From NCBI GenBank assembly GCA_039707655.1, contig CM077667.1, positions 59,053,628-59,117,627 on the forward strand: DNA of 64,000 nucleotides, read 5' to 3'. A program made the translations under genes and the position numbers. Each line of letters opens with the position of its first letter. The stretch's first letter is position 1. Origin of the DNA: Elymus sibiricus. Lineage: Eukaryota > Streptophyta > Magnoliopsida > Poales > Poaceae. Below are positions 11,115-21,448 of the stretch, piece by piece. Below the pieces are notes generated by a model. The model was not told the DNA's origin. It ran no database searches and worked only from the letters and a program-made list of their open reading frames with translations.

Positions 11115-11640
11115 GATACCGACGGTTATGCCGTCGGCGTAGCCTGTCCCAGGATGCACCAGCAGCTGCCACGTGGCAGCGCTATGCCGACGGCTACACC
11201 GTCGGCGTAGTCCCTGATGTATGCCGACGGTATAACCGTCGGCGTAGCCTTGCCCCAGGGAGCGCCAGGAGTTGACACGTGGCCGGGATATGCCGACGGC
11301 TACACCGTCGGCGTAGTTCCAGATGTATGCCGACGGTATAACCGTCGGCGTAGCACTCCCCCAGGGAGCGCCAGGAGCTGACACGTGGGTGCGTCTGGTT
11401 GGTTGACGTCCTCCGACGGCGCCGTCAGCCACCGTCATGTGAAAAGGGTGCCGACGGTATCTACGCCGACAGACGGACGTCGGCATAGGAGCGTATGCCG
11501 ACGGTTTCCCTATGCCGACGAAACTGATCGGGTACGCCGACGCTCGCGATCCCGACGACCCTACGCCGACGGTGGCCGTCGGCATAGCCCTACGCCGACG
11601 GTGTTCGGGCCTACGCCGACGGATTCCGGCCGTCGGCATA
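11115..11640. repeat. 3' subterminal palindromic repeats of the CACTA element
   Basis: At least five full palindromes of the form TGCCGACGG-N4/5-CCGTCGGCGTAG lie near 11118-11143, 11186-11211, 11221-11249, 11290-11317 and 11328-11354, followed by many single half-sites to 11640. Two ~110-bp blocks that include CAGGGAGCGCCAGGAG and GACACGTGG are direct repeats. Symmetry and spacing match protein-binding subterminal repeats. Confidence 0.9.
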
Positions 11641-11659
11641 TGAGGCGATTCTGGTAGTG
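11632..11659. repeat. 3' terminal inverted repeat of the CACTA element
   Basis: Read on the minus strand this begins CACTACCAGAATCGCCTCAT and continues into GCCGACGG. The partner at the 5' end lies outside the window. The base after the terminal G is 11660. Confidence 0.88.
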
Positions 11660-11787
11660 AATGGATTAATTCCCAATCACAGACCATAACTCATTCCACC
11701 GCCTAGACAACCAGGTCCACCCGGATCATCACTGAGTTTTTAAAAAAGATGGCTCGTGCGCCAGCACATGGGGTGGAACATGTATAC

Positions 11788-12381
11788 TGTTGGATTATAG
11801 ATGGGTTTAAGCCCATATAAGACAATAATCCCTGGTTAATCTCTATGGCCCATGTGGGTGTTCGGCAAGTGGTGGGAAGCGTGGAAAGTTTAGTACCATA
11901 CTGCTACAGTATTAAGAGTGAGACCACTTTATAAGGACTGCTCTATCACTTGCCATTGAAATCTTGGGAAGAGGAGTTGTACACGCGCGCTCCTCCTCCT
12001 CCGCCGCCCGCCTCGCCTCGCCTCACCACACCACGATCCGTCCCCGCCTTCGTCCTCCTCTGCTTCGACTACTTCCCCTGCATCGACACCATGGTCGACG
12101 ACGCTGCCGTCGCTGCCGCTGCCAAGAAGAAGGCCGCGGACGACGCCGAGGCTGCTGCTGCCGCCGCCGCGTTGGCTTGGCCAACCGAAGGGTATGATTT
12201 GTTCATCCCTCATTTACTCGTTCTCGTGATAGCCGTATATGTCATGTTCATAGATATTCCGTTTTTATGTACTGTACGTGCTTGTATGCTTAGGTATCAG
12301 TATGAAGTGCATACCATATTTAGCATGCTTGTTATTTACTCGTGGATTAGCCTAATCGGAAAAATGCTAATATTTCCAACA
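11788..12381 (+). mobile_element. Solo LTR (Copia-like, 594 bp) with TATAC target duplication
   Basis: The sequence starts TGTTGGATTATAG and ends GCTAATATTTCCAACA, the TGTTGGA...TCCAACA form seen in grass Copia LTRs. It is flanked by TATAC at 11783-11787 and TATAC at 12382-12386. No internal domain follows, so this is a solo LTR left by recombination between two LTRs. An alanine-rich open stretch in it (from the ATG at 12091) is part of the LTR, possibly transcribed leader; it is not called as a gene. The + orientation is inferred from the Copia-like TGTTGGA start. Confidence 0.85.
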
Positions 12382-12386
12382 TATAC

Positions 12387-13240
12387 AACACGTATTCTGT
12401 TCTCCGAACATCAACGAAGCTCACGTATTGCATGCCATGTGAAAACAGAAAGGATAGACAGGAGGATATAGGAGCTGTTTTGGACCGTGGTGATAACGAG
12501 CTCAGATTTTTTCTGAGACAACCAAATATGATTTTTGGCAAAGAGGGGTCCTTGACAGGCAGCAAATCAATTACTCCATACTATGCAAGCTGGCAATGAC
12601 GTGGGCAAATGCGACATGATGGCCATTCTTGCTTCTAAGCATGCTTAAAGTGTTTTAAAAAAAATCTGATTTTTTTTTTGTGGATGTTCGTGTTACTGTT
12701 GCATGCATGCTTGGCAATTTTTATGTGAAACGGAGCAATGGTGTTTTGTCGGTGAAAAATACAAATTTGAGGTAACATTTGGTGTTCAATTTGTTTATTT
12801 TGCACAGTCCAAAATGTTTAACCTTTTGCCTAAAAAATTACGGGTAGTATTTAGATGTGACTATGAATAAATAAAAAAGTTGTTAGGATGTTTATGACAT
12901 TTCAGAAATCATTTTGGCGCGCAGGAGCACGTGCTCCCGAGAGCCAAATTGCATTGGATCTACGACCTGGTAACCTGAGACGACCGTTCTAAGATCTTGG
13001 CCTCTCAACTCAGCCAGATTAGCCTTTTTATTAAACTACGTTCCCTTTCACTCCCTCAACGGCGTGGCAGTGCTCCTTTCTCGAACCAGAACAACTCTGA
13101 TCGTTAGGGAAAATAAGGGAAGACCACCTGATCTAACCTACCGAAGGGACTTTACTTATCCGAACCGAACATTAGCAACAACTTCACGAGAGAGAAAGAG
13201 CGGATCTCTTCGCATACCGACCTGCTAATTCCGGGATTAG
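12387..13240. other. Non-coding stretch with possible foldback-like fragment
   Basis: No coding frame worth calling. The 12630-12950 part contains an A8/T9 stem-like stretch near 12660 and ends in a palindrome (GGAGCACGTGCTCC near 12924-12937), which suggests an old foldback MITE, but I could not fix both ends. 13020-13240 is unique-looking sequence with no recognisable element. Confidence 0.3.
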
Positions 13241-13329
13241 CTGTTCTCAATGACTGGTGGATGCCTCTTTTCTACCTTAGAAATCGTTTTTTTATATACC
13301 TTCTCCCTCTACACTTTTTTCGCGAAATA

Positions 13330-13700
13330 TGTACGTACAGTTAGGCGATCCATGTGTTACAGTAGTGGTTGTACATCTAGTAACTTGAGCAGTTGTACAC
13401 TAATACTGATATATCCCTTCTGTTTCGATTGCTAGTGCAGCTAAATTGTGAAGTTTATACATGCATAGACTATATATAGCCGCGCCTGCAGAGTACTGTT
13501 CAAGGGCTAGCTCCAATTAATTTACTAGGTTGGCATGCAGTTGGTAGGTTTCAATATATCTTGTAAATAAGATCAGAGTTGGCATGGTGAGTTAAACAAG
13601 AAGAGTTCGGTTCCGACCACGCGACTAGCGTGGTATAATCAAATCCCAAACATGCAAAAAAGAAGAGTTCAGTTCCGCATCTTTTGAATTTAAATCTGCC
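13330..13700 (+). promoter_or_regulatory. TATA-containing module, copy 1
   Basis: Similar over ~350 bp to sequences at 24.8, 36.3 and 43.0 kb (same strand) and 63.6 kb (inverted). Shared landmarks in order: GGTTGTACA, GTTGTACACTA, CAGCTAAATT, the TATA box ACTATATATAG (13469-13479), GCTAGCTCCAATTA, TTGGCATG and GGTAGGTTTCAATATATCTT. This looks like a core promoter with a leader. A short insertion here is flanked by near-identical AAGAAGAGTTCGGTTCCG and AAGAAGAGTTCAGTTCCG (13599-13677). No intact gene follows. Confidence 0.5.
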
Positions 13701-14529
13701 CACGATATTAGCTAAAGGATTTGTCGCTAAGTGTTTCATAAAATTTCAATAGTTTTAACTGAATTTTCTTTTTTTGAAGTAGCCTAAAGGCATTTAAAAA
13801 AATCATGAAGTTCATTGCATAATTGGTACCCCCTCTGCTACGTCGATATCGGCACAAAGTGCTACTTCCTTGCTCGAGCAACCTTGACAGTTTCACTCAT
13901 GCCACAACATCCACGACCCATTGACAGTTCTGTTGCCTAGGGGGGTGGGGGTGGGGGTGACAACCCGTCGGCTTAGAACCTTCGACTTCTTCTCCAGTTT
14001 GACCATCCGTGCCACTACCATTATGACTGCAGGGGATGTCAGTCTATATTTGGTAGAATATGATTCATATCTCTCTCTACCTTACAAAAAAAGAAAGATT
14101 AAATTGGAAGGGAAAAAGAAAACAGGAGAGAAAAAGAGAAAGGAACAAAAAAACAAAACGTAGAAACAGAACACAAAAAACACGAAAAAGGTCCGGCCCA
14201 TTCCTGGACGACCTGTGCGAAGCTCTGACTATTTGATGCACCATACAGCCATTAGGGTTTTTCCAGCCGCGTGGGTAGGAAAATAAATGGTCTGGCTTCG
14301 CAGGGCCACATAACGTTTTGCCCATGTATGAAATTTCGGAGAAACCGTTTTTCCTTTTCTAGCAGACGGATGCACACAAATTTAATATCACCATGGATGA
14401 AAAAATATATCTTTTCGATGGTAAACGGATAAAAAAATCAAAGACATGCATCTTACTTTATTAGTAGATATAGATTTGGAAGCAATGTCATAAATAAACA
14501 AGCGTGGAGAGAAGAACAACACGGCCTAA
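13701..14529. other. Non-coding stretch
   Basis: I see no gene and no clear element. It holds a G-rich GGGGGTGGGGGTGGGGG run near 13939 and an A/G-rich AAAGAAAACAGGAGAG stretch near 14115-14185. TAA at 14527-14529 is the target duplication of the next element. Confidence 0.4.
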
Positions 14530-15902
14530 GAGCATTTACAACCGGACCCCTCATATAAATCCCAAACGCCCGGACGAGTTGCCCGGTCTATGTCCGAACG
14601 CAAAAATGTCATCCAACTGGCTTTCCCATAGCTAGCCCAAACGCCCGGACTGACCAGCACTCTCCATATCTAGCCCAAATATGGAGATAATATGGGGACG
14701 CCTGGACGTTCCCGGGCACGCCTCCATGTCGGCCTGACTTGGAGGACCCGCCCGCAATTCACCCGTATTCATCCCCCGCCCTCCTTGACACAGAAGGTCA
14801 ACACCACCAGACTTATAAAGAATTATGTTCATCGGTGTACCCTTTCAGATTCAAACGAAGATGCCAAAAATGATTTTTTTTTCAACAAGACCATCAATGC
14901 TCGCTTTGTAAGGCATATGGACAGTTGAATCTTCCCTGTCTATGAACAGAGAAAAGATTCAAAATAACAATCCACGACCTTTAGAAAATTTATGTTGAGG
15001 ACCGAAACTTACCGTTCTAGGATGACACGGCTATTTAAGGCGGCCGTGTTGATGGGGTTATGTACCTAGGGTAGGGTCATAGGCCTGACCTACATACCTT
15101 ACCTAAGGACAGTGCCCTATCAAACTTAAGGACTACAAGGAAGTCTCCGACTGAAATCACCAAGACGTACAAGTCACTCGACAACATCCACTCGGAGGTT
15201 TCTTCATCCACTCGACGGCTACATTTCACTCGACAAGAACTAGAAGACAGTCGATCACAGAAGGTCAGAAGTCACCCCAGGGAGGCCAACGGGTAGGCGT
15301 TTGTCTAGATCATAAGTAGCATTTATTACATACGTTACCAGTAACGTTCATCTTTATAGCCACGATCGGACCCTTAGATGCCAGACATTATGAGGGGCAG
15401 CGCACTCTATATAAGCCACCCCTCCCCTCTGGCACAAGGGTTCGCACCCTGTAACTCCTATATTCCACACGACAGAAAAGCTCCTGAGCACCTGAGACGT
15501 AGGGCTGTTACCTCCACGAGAGAGGCCTGAACTCATACATCTGTGTGTACACCCTCGCCGTAGCTAGGACTCTGCCCTCTCCTTTCGTACCCCTATCTTC
15601 TACTGTCAGGCTCATTCCCACGACACGCGTCACTCCTTACGCGGCGAGGTGAGACTAAACCCCTAACCAACCCAGCCCAACACTCAAAATCTCAAGTACA
15701 AAAAAATATTTGGTGTTTATAAGAACCCAACCGGCCTAACACAGACAAAATCATTGACATGCATGTCCGTGTATGTATTTGATGTTTTGAAAATACTGTT
15801 TGTGATTGCAAATGCTAAATATTGAGGCCCGCCCGGTCACTGTCCGGACGCGGACGCGGACATATAGGGAGCCGGAATAGGCAATTCCGGTTGTAAATGC
15901 TT
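14530..15902. mobile_element. PIF/Harbinger-like non-autonomous element, interrupted by a solo LTR
   Basis: The left end GAGCATTTACAACCGGA (14530) and the right end TCCGGTTGTAAATGCTT (to 15902) are inverted repeats, flanked by TAA at 14527-14529 and 15903-15905. A 3-bp TAA/TTA duplication is characteristic of this superfamily. Inner ends share CGCCCGGAC and CCCGCCCGG motifs. Without the 576-bp LTR inside it, it is ~790 bp. No transposase frame is present. Confidence 0.65.
15050..15625 (+). mobile_element. Solo LTR of the same Gypsy family as the element at 45 kb
   Basis: The whole 576-bp stretch, from TGATGGGGTTATGTACCTAG to CATTCCCACGACA, aligns along its length with the LTRs at 45001-45576 and 57100-57672, including the TATA region CTCTATATAAGCC. 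Flanks are CGTGT (15045-15049) and CGCGT (15626-15630), a 5-bp target duplication with one C/T difference. No internal sequence remains. It is visibly more diverged from the other two LTRs than they are from each other. Confidence 0.93.
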
Positions 15903-15946
15903 TAAACTACCATGGACACAGAGTAGTGTGAAAATCCTCGAAAGTG

Positions 15947-16340
15947 TTGTTCTAGTCCCGAGCTCATGTGAGCTCGGGTGAACAGTAAAATCAAAATAAA
16001 ATGAAAAAAGTTTTAAAAAAATCTGATTTTTTTTGTGTGAAACTTTAACAAATGTTTTGATAGCTCGCAAAATTTCAGTTCCTGATGACATTCGTGTAAA
16101 ATGTGGCAAAAAAAAAAATGTGATGCTCCAAAATGTGTTTGAAAATAACATTTTTGGAGCATCTGTTTTGTTTTTTTTGCCACATTTTACACGAATGTCA
16201 TCTGGTGATGAAATTTTGCAAGCTATCAAAACATTTGTCAAAGTTTCATACAAAAAAAATTCAGAATTTTTTTAATTTGTTTTGATATTTTTTTGATTTT
16301 ACTGTTCACCCGAGCTCACATGAGCTCGGGATCATAACAG
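15947..16340. mobile_element. Foldback MITE (long inverted repeat, ~180-bp arms)
   Basis: The arm starting CCCGAGCTCATGTGAGCTCG (15957) pairs with the arm ending at 16330 with the complementary sequence. Pairing continues through GTGAACAGTAAAATC, AATGTTTTGATAGCT, GACATTCGTGTAAAATGTGG and GATGCTCCAAAA, leaving a short central loop near 16135-16155. The open frames found on both strands here are reflections of the hairpin, not genes. A target duplication was not found with confidence. Confidence 0.8.
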
Positions 16341-16531
16341 CCGCTTCCGAAAATCCTAGCCTAGACACGGTAGCTAACATCAGCACTGATGTGGTCGATC
16401 TTCGCGGTCTGATCCTTCACCTCTTTGACAATGCCACGAGCTGCTCCTTGAGATCTAATTCAACCATGATTTCTGTGACCTTGCAGAGCTTGGGCGCCAG
16501 GATTGGAAGGCGATACCAATGTCACGCTCAA
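16341..16531. other. Short non-coding spacer
   Basis: Unique-looking sequence between the foldback element and the Helitron array. Nothing recognised. Confidence 0.4.
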
Positions 16532-18659
16532 TCTTTCCCTAATATAATATAATAATAATAATAAAGCAGCTACTGCTTCTGCCGTACGTCGCGGTCAAAT
16601 TTGCAGAAACACCCCTCGCTTTTCCGGTATTCAACCCGCAGTACGTTTTTAAGTTAAAAAAACGTTTTATTTTTTTACATAACCCCCCCTCCCCGGCTTA
16701 TCCATTCCCGTCCTGAGGAGGGGCCTTCTCGCCGGCGACGGGCCGGCGACGGGCGAGGAGGCGATGGGCCGGCGACTACCCGGCGACGGCGCGCGGAGGC
16801 GACGGGCCGGAGACGGCGCGTGGAGGCGGAGAGGGCCGGGCGTGACGAGCGTGGCGATGAGGACGGCCGGGCCGACACTGGGCGGCGCGGGAGGCTAGCG
16901 GGCAGGGGCGGCGCGGCGACGGGGATGGCCGGGCCGGAACGGGGAGCGCTGGCACTTGGCCGCGGGCGGAGTGGCACGCGGGGACGGCCGGAGCGGGGAG
17001 CGCTGGCACTTGGCCGCGGGCGGAGTGGCGCGCGGGGACGGCCGGAGCGGGGAGCGCTGGCACTTGGCCGCGGGCGGAGTGGCGCGCGGGGACGGCCGGA
17101 GCGGCGGAGCCGGCGCGGGAGGCAATGCGGGCGCGTGGAGACGGAGTGGGCGAAGCCGCGCGCGGCCGCGGAGGCGCTCGGGAGATGGAGGATGGAGGCC
17201 GCCTTGCCGGTGCTCGGGCGCGGCAGCACGGCGGGCGCGCTTGGGGCAAGTGCTCCACAGGCAAGAAACTTGCTCTAATAGTACCACCTTGCTCCTTTAA
17301 ATCAACTACTACCAACTTATATACGTTTTCAGTTGCAAGAATTAAAGCCAAGACACCAACCAAAAAAGATGAGATATATGCCCAGCTCGGGAGCAGAGAG
17401 ACACAAAGAACCAGCGAGAAAGGAAGCAAAAATGACATGTGTGCCTCATTCATACTCTACTCCTGGAAGAGAAGAGATTTAACAGAGAGAGAGAGAGAGC
17501 CAAGGTAGCCAGCAGCCTGATGAAGCATATACCGGGCGGACGGATCGAGGCGGAGGCCGGTGGAGAGATGGCCGGAGGCGGGTGAGCTCCAAGCCATGCC
17601 AAGGCAGGCGGGGTGATGCAATTCCAGATTGACGACGACTTCACGGGCAGACGACAGGGCTAGGCAGGCGACGGATCCGGCGGCAGGGCGGACGGATCGA
17701 TGAAGAGGTGGCCGGAGGCAGCGGGGTGCTGCAGTTCCATGGCGACTACCTTCCTTGGACTGGAGAAAACAGAGATTAGAGAGAGGGGGTGGATCCGTGG
17801 GAGAGGACGAGAGGAGCGGCGGGCGGCAGTTGAGAGGCGGCTCACGGCTCGGGGCTCAGACGCTCCAGCCACGGTTGGAGGAGGCAGCGTTGGGGGGAAA
17901 AGAAAATCTGTGAAGGGTGAAATGGGATAGAAACGAGTGGTGGCCTTCGTCCTAAGAGATAAGATTGACTAAAAAATAGACATAAGGTTGCGTAGTGCAT
18001 ACGACTACACACGTTGCCAGATATTTGTGTTCTTAGGTTCGATTTTGCTTTGTTTGTTTCCCCCTATTAGGACTTGAATATTGGAAGACTAAACAAAAAG
18101 TATAGACCAAGGAAAAAATATAGCGTGCACGTCCAATGAATATAAATTGCCTCTAGGCCTTGTTGAGCCCGGTTCATAAAAGTGCAAAATAAACCTTCAA
18201 CGTCAAAACACAGATGTTTACATGTCATGGCAGTTGAGTCTTTAGTCGATCTCAGTGAAGCCAGTACGATAATTAATCTGTTGCTGTGATACATTTTTTC
18301 ACCCGACATCGAGGATCGGATCTTTTTATACTGAAGTGAGACGAAAAATGTTGTCTGTATAGCAGTGCTCTTACTTCATTATCGCTTTTCTACTTCGTAA
18401 ATTGTTAATTAATCCATGTTTTTGTTATCAGTATAGTAATCCAAAGATAGCATTGTTCATCTGATTGGATGACTATGATTTATGTTTCATGTTTCGAACA
18501 AGCATCCAAGAGAATCCTATTGTTCAATTATCCATTATTTTTTCATCAACAAACTTATCCTTTAACCGGCCAACCTAATTCGTGACATTTGGTGTTTATT
18601 TTGCAGCGAAGCACATCAATTTGTTTTCCCCCGTTGCAACGCACGGGCATATTTGCTAG
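16532..18659 (+). mobile_element. Helitron-like element 1
   Basis: The 3' end has the Helitron form: the hairpin CCCGTTGCAACGCACGGG (18630-18647) followed after ~8 nt by CTAG (18656-18659). The 5' end is placed at TCTTTCCCTAATATAATA, preceded by A, because the neighbouring copies start with similar AT-rich CTAATAATAATAAAG sequence followed by GCTTCTGCC-GTACGTC. The base after CTAG is A instead of the expected T, so the junction may be altered. It carries no Rep/helicase frame. Its GC-rich middle (16700-17260) is compositionally foreign to the rest and may be a captured gene fragment. Confidence 0.65.
16925..17115. repeat. ~60-bp GC-rich tandem repeat, three units
   Basis: The block GGGGAGCGCTGGCACTTGGC recurs at about 16940, 16997 and 17057, with the following CGCGGGCGGAGTGGC and CGCGGGGACGGCCGG segments repeated in step, giving a period near 60 bp. 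It lies inside Helitron-like element 1. Arginine/proline-rich frames through it are by-products of composition. Confidence 0.85.
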
Positions 18660-18971
18660 ACTAGATGAAGGGACGATGTATGGAACATGTGTGTGGAGGG
18701 ACTCACGAGCAGGCGGAGCGCACACACCGCCGCGTCGGATCTTCCTACATTCATTTGCACTGGCGCGGTCCAATGAAAGGTGTTACGTGCGTTTGGATTG
18801 ACCACGTCTAGACGCATTGTCATCTTATGGACACCTCGGCTACGGGCCGCGAGGGTGGAAAGGAGGACTTGCATGGGGACATGAGTTAGGATATATGTGT
18901 GTGTGATATTTATATTCCTCTCTTGCAACGCACGGTCATGTTTGTTATTATATATCTCTCCCTAATAATAA
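18660..18971 (+). mobile_element. Degenerate Helitron 3' fragment
   Basis: This ends with CTTGCAACGCACGGTCATGTTTGTTA (18925-18947), a decayed version of the Helitron terminus seen three other times nearby; the CTAG is lost. It sits between Helitron-like elements 1 and 2 and is probably the tail of an older copy that one of them entered. Confidence 0.5.
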
Positions 18972-19936
18972 TCTATATCTATATACCTACTATTAAAGTA
19001 CGTAGTGCTTCTGCCCGTACGTCATTTAAATTGCCCTTGAAGTTGCAAAATATTACCCACCAATGCCACCTATAAGTTATAAAAAACGTTCCACACAGAA
19101 AAATCCGGATTGGGCCGGCCGATGTAAGAATCTCCTATACTGCGCCCTGCGCGCTAGAAAAAAAAACACAGCTCGCCTGGGCCGGCCCATATATGGGTCA
19201 CCAATTTTCAATTTTTGGTTTTTCTTTTTCGTCATTGTTTTTTTCTCCGTTAAATAATTTTAGAATTTAAATTTTTTTTCGAAACTAAAAAAAATGAGAA
19301 TTTTGAAATAATATTTAATAATTCATAAATGTTTGTGGCTTCATATTTTTTTTGCGTTTTTTAAAAAATATTAGCAAATTTTCTAATAAATGTCCGGGAA
19401 ATAAAAATACGTTTATGAGTTTTTCTAAAACAGTTCAAGTGTTAAAAAATGTTTTGACATTTCACAAAATTTCGCCAATTCAAAAATATCCATGTATTAA
19501 AAATAGCATAAAATAAAACTGTTCATAAATGAAAATATATAGTTTTTTAATTCACAAAATACATGCTGATTCAAAAAGATCATGCAGTTCAAAAAATGTT
19601 CATTAATTTAGAAAATTGTTTCATAAAATCCCAAAAAAAATGTTAGTCGATTCTAGAAATGTTCGCCGATTAAACAAAAATGTTTGCAAATAGTATAATA
19701 TGTTCATGAATTCAAAAAACGTTCTTGAATTTACAAAATGTTTGCGAATTTAAAAAATGTTCACAATTTCAAATATGTTCACGAGTTTAAAAAAATGTTC
19801 ATGATTTTTAAAAATTGTTCACGATTTCACAAAAATGAGAGTGATAGTGTATATAGATGATATAGTAAAATGTGATCATTGCCATTCGAGATTAAGATTT
19901 TTTTCTCCCGTTGCAACGCACGGGCATGTTTGCTAG
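18972..19936 (+). mobile_element. Helitron-like element 2
   Basis: Starts TCTATATCTATATACC after an A (18971) and ends with the hairpin CCCGTTGCAACGCACGGG then CATGTTTGCTAG (19936), followed by T: the A|TC...CTAG|T arrangement of Helitrons. The first ~250 bp, with GGGCCGGCC motifs, is closely related to element 3. The rest is filled with degenerate AAAAATGTTC-type repeats. No coding capacity. Confidence 0.75.
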
Positions 19937-21100
19937 TAATAATAAAGAAAATAATGCTTCAGGTCGTCCGTCATGAGATTGCCCTCGAAGTTTGCATAAA
20001 TTACCCACTATGCCACCTATAAGTCATAAAAAAACGTTTCATACAGGAAAATATCCAGACTGGGCCGGCCCATATCGGGACCTCCTATATTACGCTCTGC
20101 CGTTGGGAGCGGACGCAGCACACCCGTATGGGCCGGCCCATGCACGGGCCCTGGGTTTTTTAGTTTCGTTTTTTATTTTTATTTTCAATTCCGTTAGAAA
20201 ATCAAAAAACTTTACAACTTTTAAGAAACTGAGAATTTTGAAATGAAATTTTCAAAAAAAACATGCAATGTTTGTGAATTTCAAAACTGCTTGGGATTTT
20301 TGAAAAATGTTCGCATATACAAAAAATTGTTCGCAATTTTGAAAAAATGTTCATAAAATCAAAAAAAGTGCATGATTTTAAACAAAAGTCTGTGTCTTAA
20401 AAATTATTAATGAAATTTAACAAAATGTTTGCTAATTCAAAATATGTTCTTGCATTTTTTTAAAAATTCCTAAAATTTTAAACACAGTTCGTTCCTGTTT
20501 TTCTAGTTTCGTTTTTTATTTTCATTTTTCAGGGCTGTTTTTCTTGTTTTTTCTACTTTAAATAATTTAGAACTTCAAAAACTTTTGCAATTTAAAAAAA
20601 ATGAAAATTTTGAAATAAAATGTTGAAGAAAACATCCAATGTTTGTGAATTCAAAAAATGCCCGGGATTTTTGTAAAAATGTTCGCAATTTTGAAACCAA
20701 TGTTGGTGAAAACAGAAAAAAGTCCATGATTTTGAAAAAAGTCCGTGTATTATTTTTTAATGCAATTGAACAAAAACAATTCTAATTCAACAAATGTTCA
20801 TGCATTTCAAGAAATGTCCTAAAAGTTTAAAAACACTTTGTGAATTACGAAAGAGTTTATTGATTCAGAAATGTTCATGCATTTAAAAAAATATTCGTGA
20901 TTGTTTTTTAAAAACACCAAATTTGAAAAATATGTTCGTCTATTCTTGAATTGTTCGCCAATTCAAAAAACAATATTTAAAAACTGTTCGCAATATAAAA
21001 AATGTTTACAATTTTTTAAAAATGTTTGTAAATTGTAAAAAAGGTACTTGATTTCAAAAATGTTCACAAATATGTAAAAATGTACACGAATGATCGAAGG
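19260..21100. repeat. Degenerate short AT-rich repeats (AAAATGTTC family) within Helitrons 2 and 3
   Basis: Dozens of imperfect copies of a 17-25-bp unit built around AAAATGTTC followed by variable letters and AATTT or AAATTC. Copies are too diverged to give a fixed period. This is common filler in these elements and encodes nothing. Confidence 0.75.
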
Positions 21101-21448
21101 TATATAGTTAAACAATAATGTTTCTTAGTCTTTATGACAATATACCCGTGTGAATTTTGAAGAGTTAACGGCCGGGGTGGATCGGAATATTATAGTATGT
21201 GTTCAAAAACAAGTTTTTTGAAATTCAGAATAATTCTTTGAATTGCCAAGTTTTTTGACAACCATGATATTTTGTCGAAAATGTGAACATTGCTTCAACT
21301 TGTGAATAAATTTAAAAGAAGAAATATTTTCTTACATTTGTGCACAAATTTTAAAAATAATGCGATGAGATGTGAACATAATGTGGTCATCATCATTGAA
21401 GATTATGATTTTTTTTCTTCCGTTGCAACGCACGGGCCCTTTTGCTAG
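19937..21448 (+). mobile_element. Helitron-like element 3, end-to-end with element 2
   Basis: Begins immediately after the CTAG of element 2 with TAATAATAAAGAAAATAATG, lacking a clear TC start, and ends CCGTTGCAACGCACGGGCCC...GCTAG at 21448, followed by T. It shares with element 2 the segment ACCCAC-TATGCCACCTATAAGT and the CTGGGCCGGCCCAT motif. 20220-21100 consists of degenerate AAAAATGTTCNNGAATTT repeats. No coding capacity. Confidence 0.7.

Larger units (their letters stand above)
1..11659 (+). mobile_element. CACTA (En/Spm, CMC superfamily) DNA transposon, 5' end outside the window
   Basis: The right end is seen directly: 11651-11659 reads CTGGTAGTG, the reverse complement of a CACTACCAG terminus, preceded by dense GCCGACGG/CCGTCGGC half-sites. 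The same half-sites fill positions 1-360, so the window opens inside the left subterminal region and the true 5' CACTA end lies upstream. Between them are a ~333-bp tandem array, a long hairpin, a TNP2-type transposase gene and a TNPA-like gene, both on the + strand. This is the usual order for an autonomous plant CACTA element. The 3-bp target duplication cannot be verified; the flank after the right end starts with AAT. The element is at least 11.66 kb, large but normal for this superfamily in Triticeae. Confidence 0.93.

Noticed and set aside
11950..12471. 173-codon frame with alanine-rich and hydrophobic parts, possible membrane protein
   Set aside because: It begins in and runs past the boundary of a solo LTR with exact target duplications; the hydrophobic part is AT-rich LTR sequence.
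15837..16275. Two similar frames on opposite strands (VLIACKIS / VLIARKIS)
   Set aside because: Mirror images created by the two arms of the foldback MITE.
16675..17453. Arg/Ala/Pro-rich frames on both strands
   Set aside because: Driven by GC-rich 60-bp repeats; no domain and no preferred strand.
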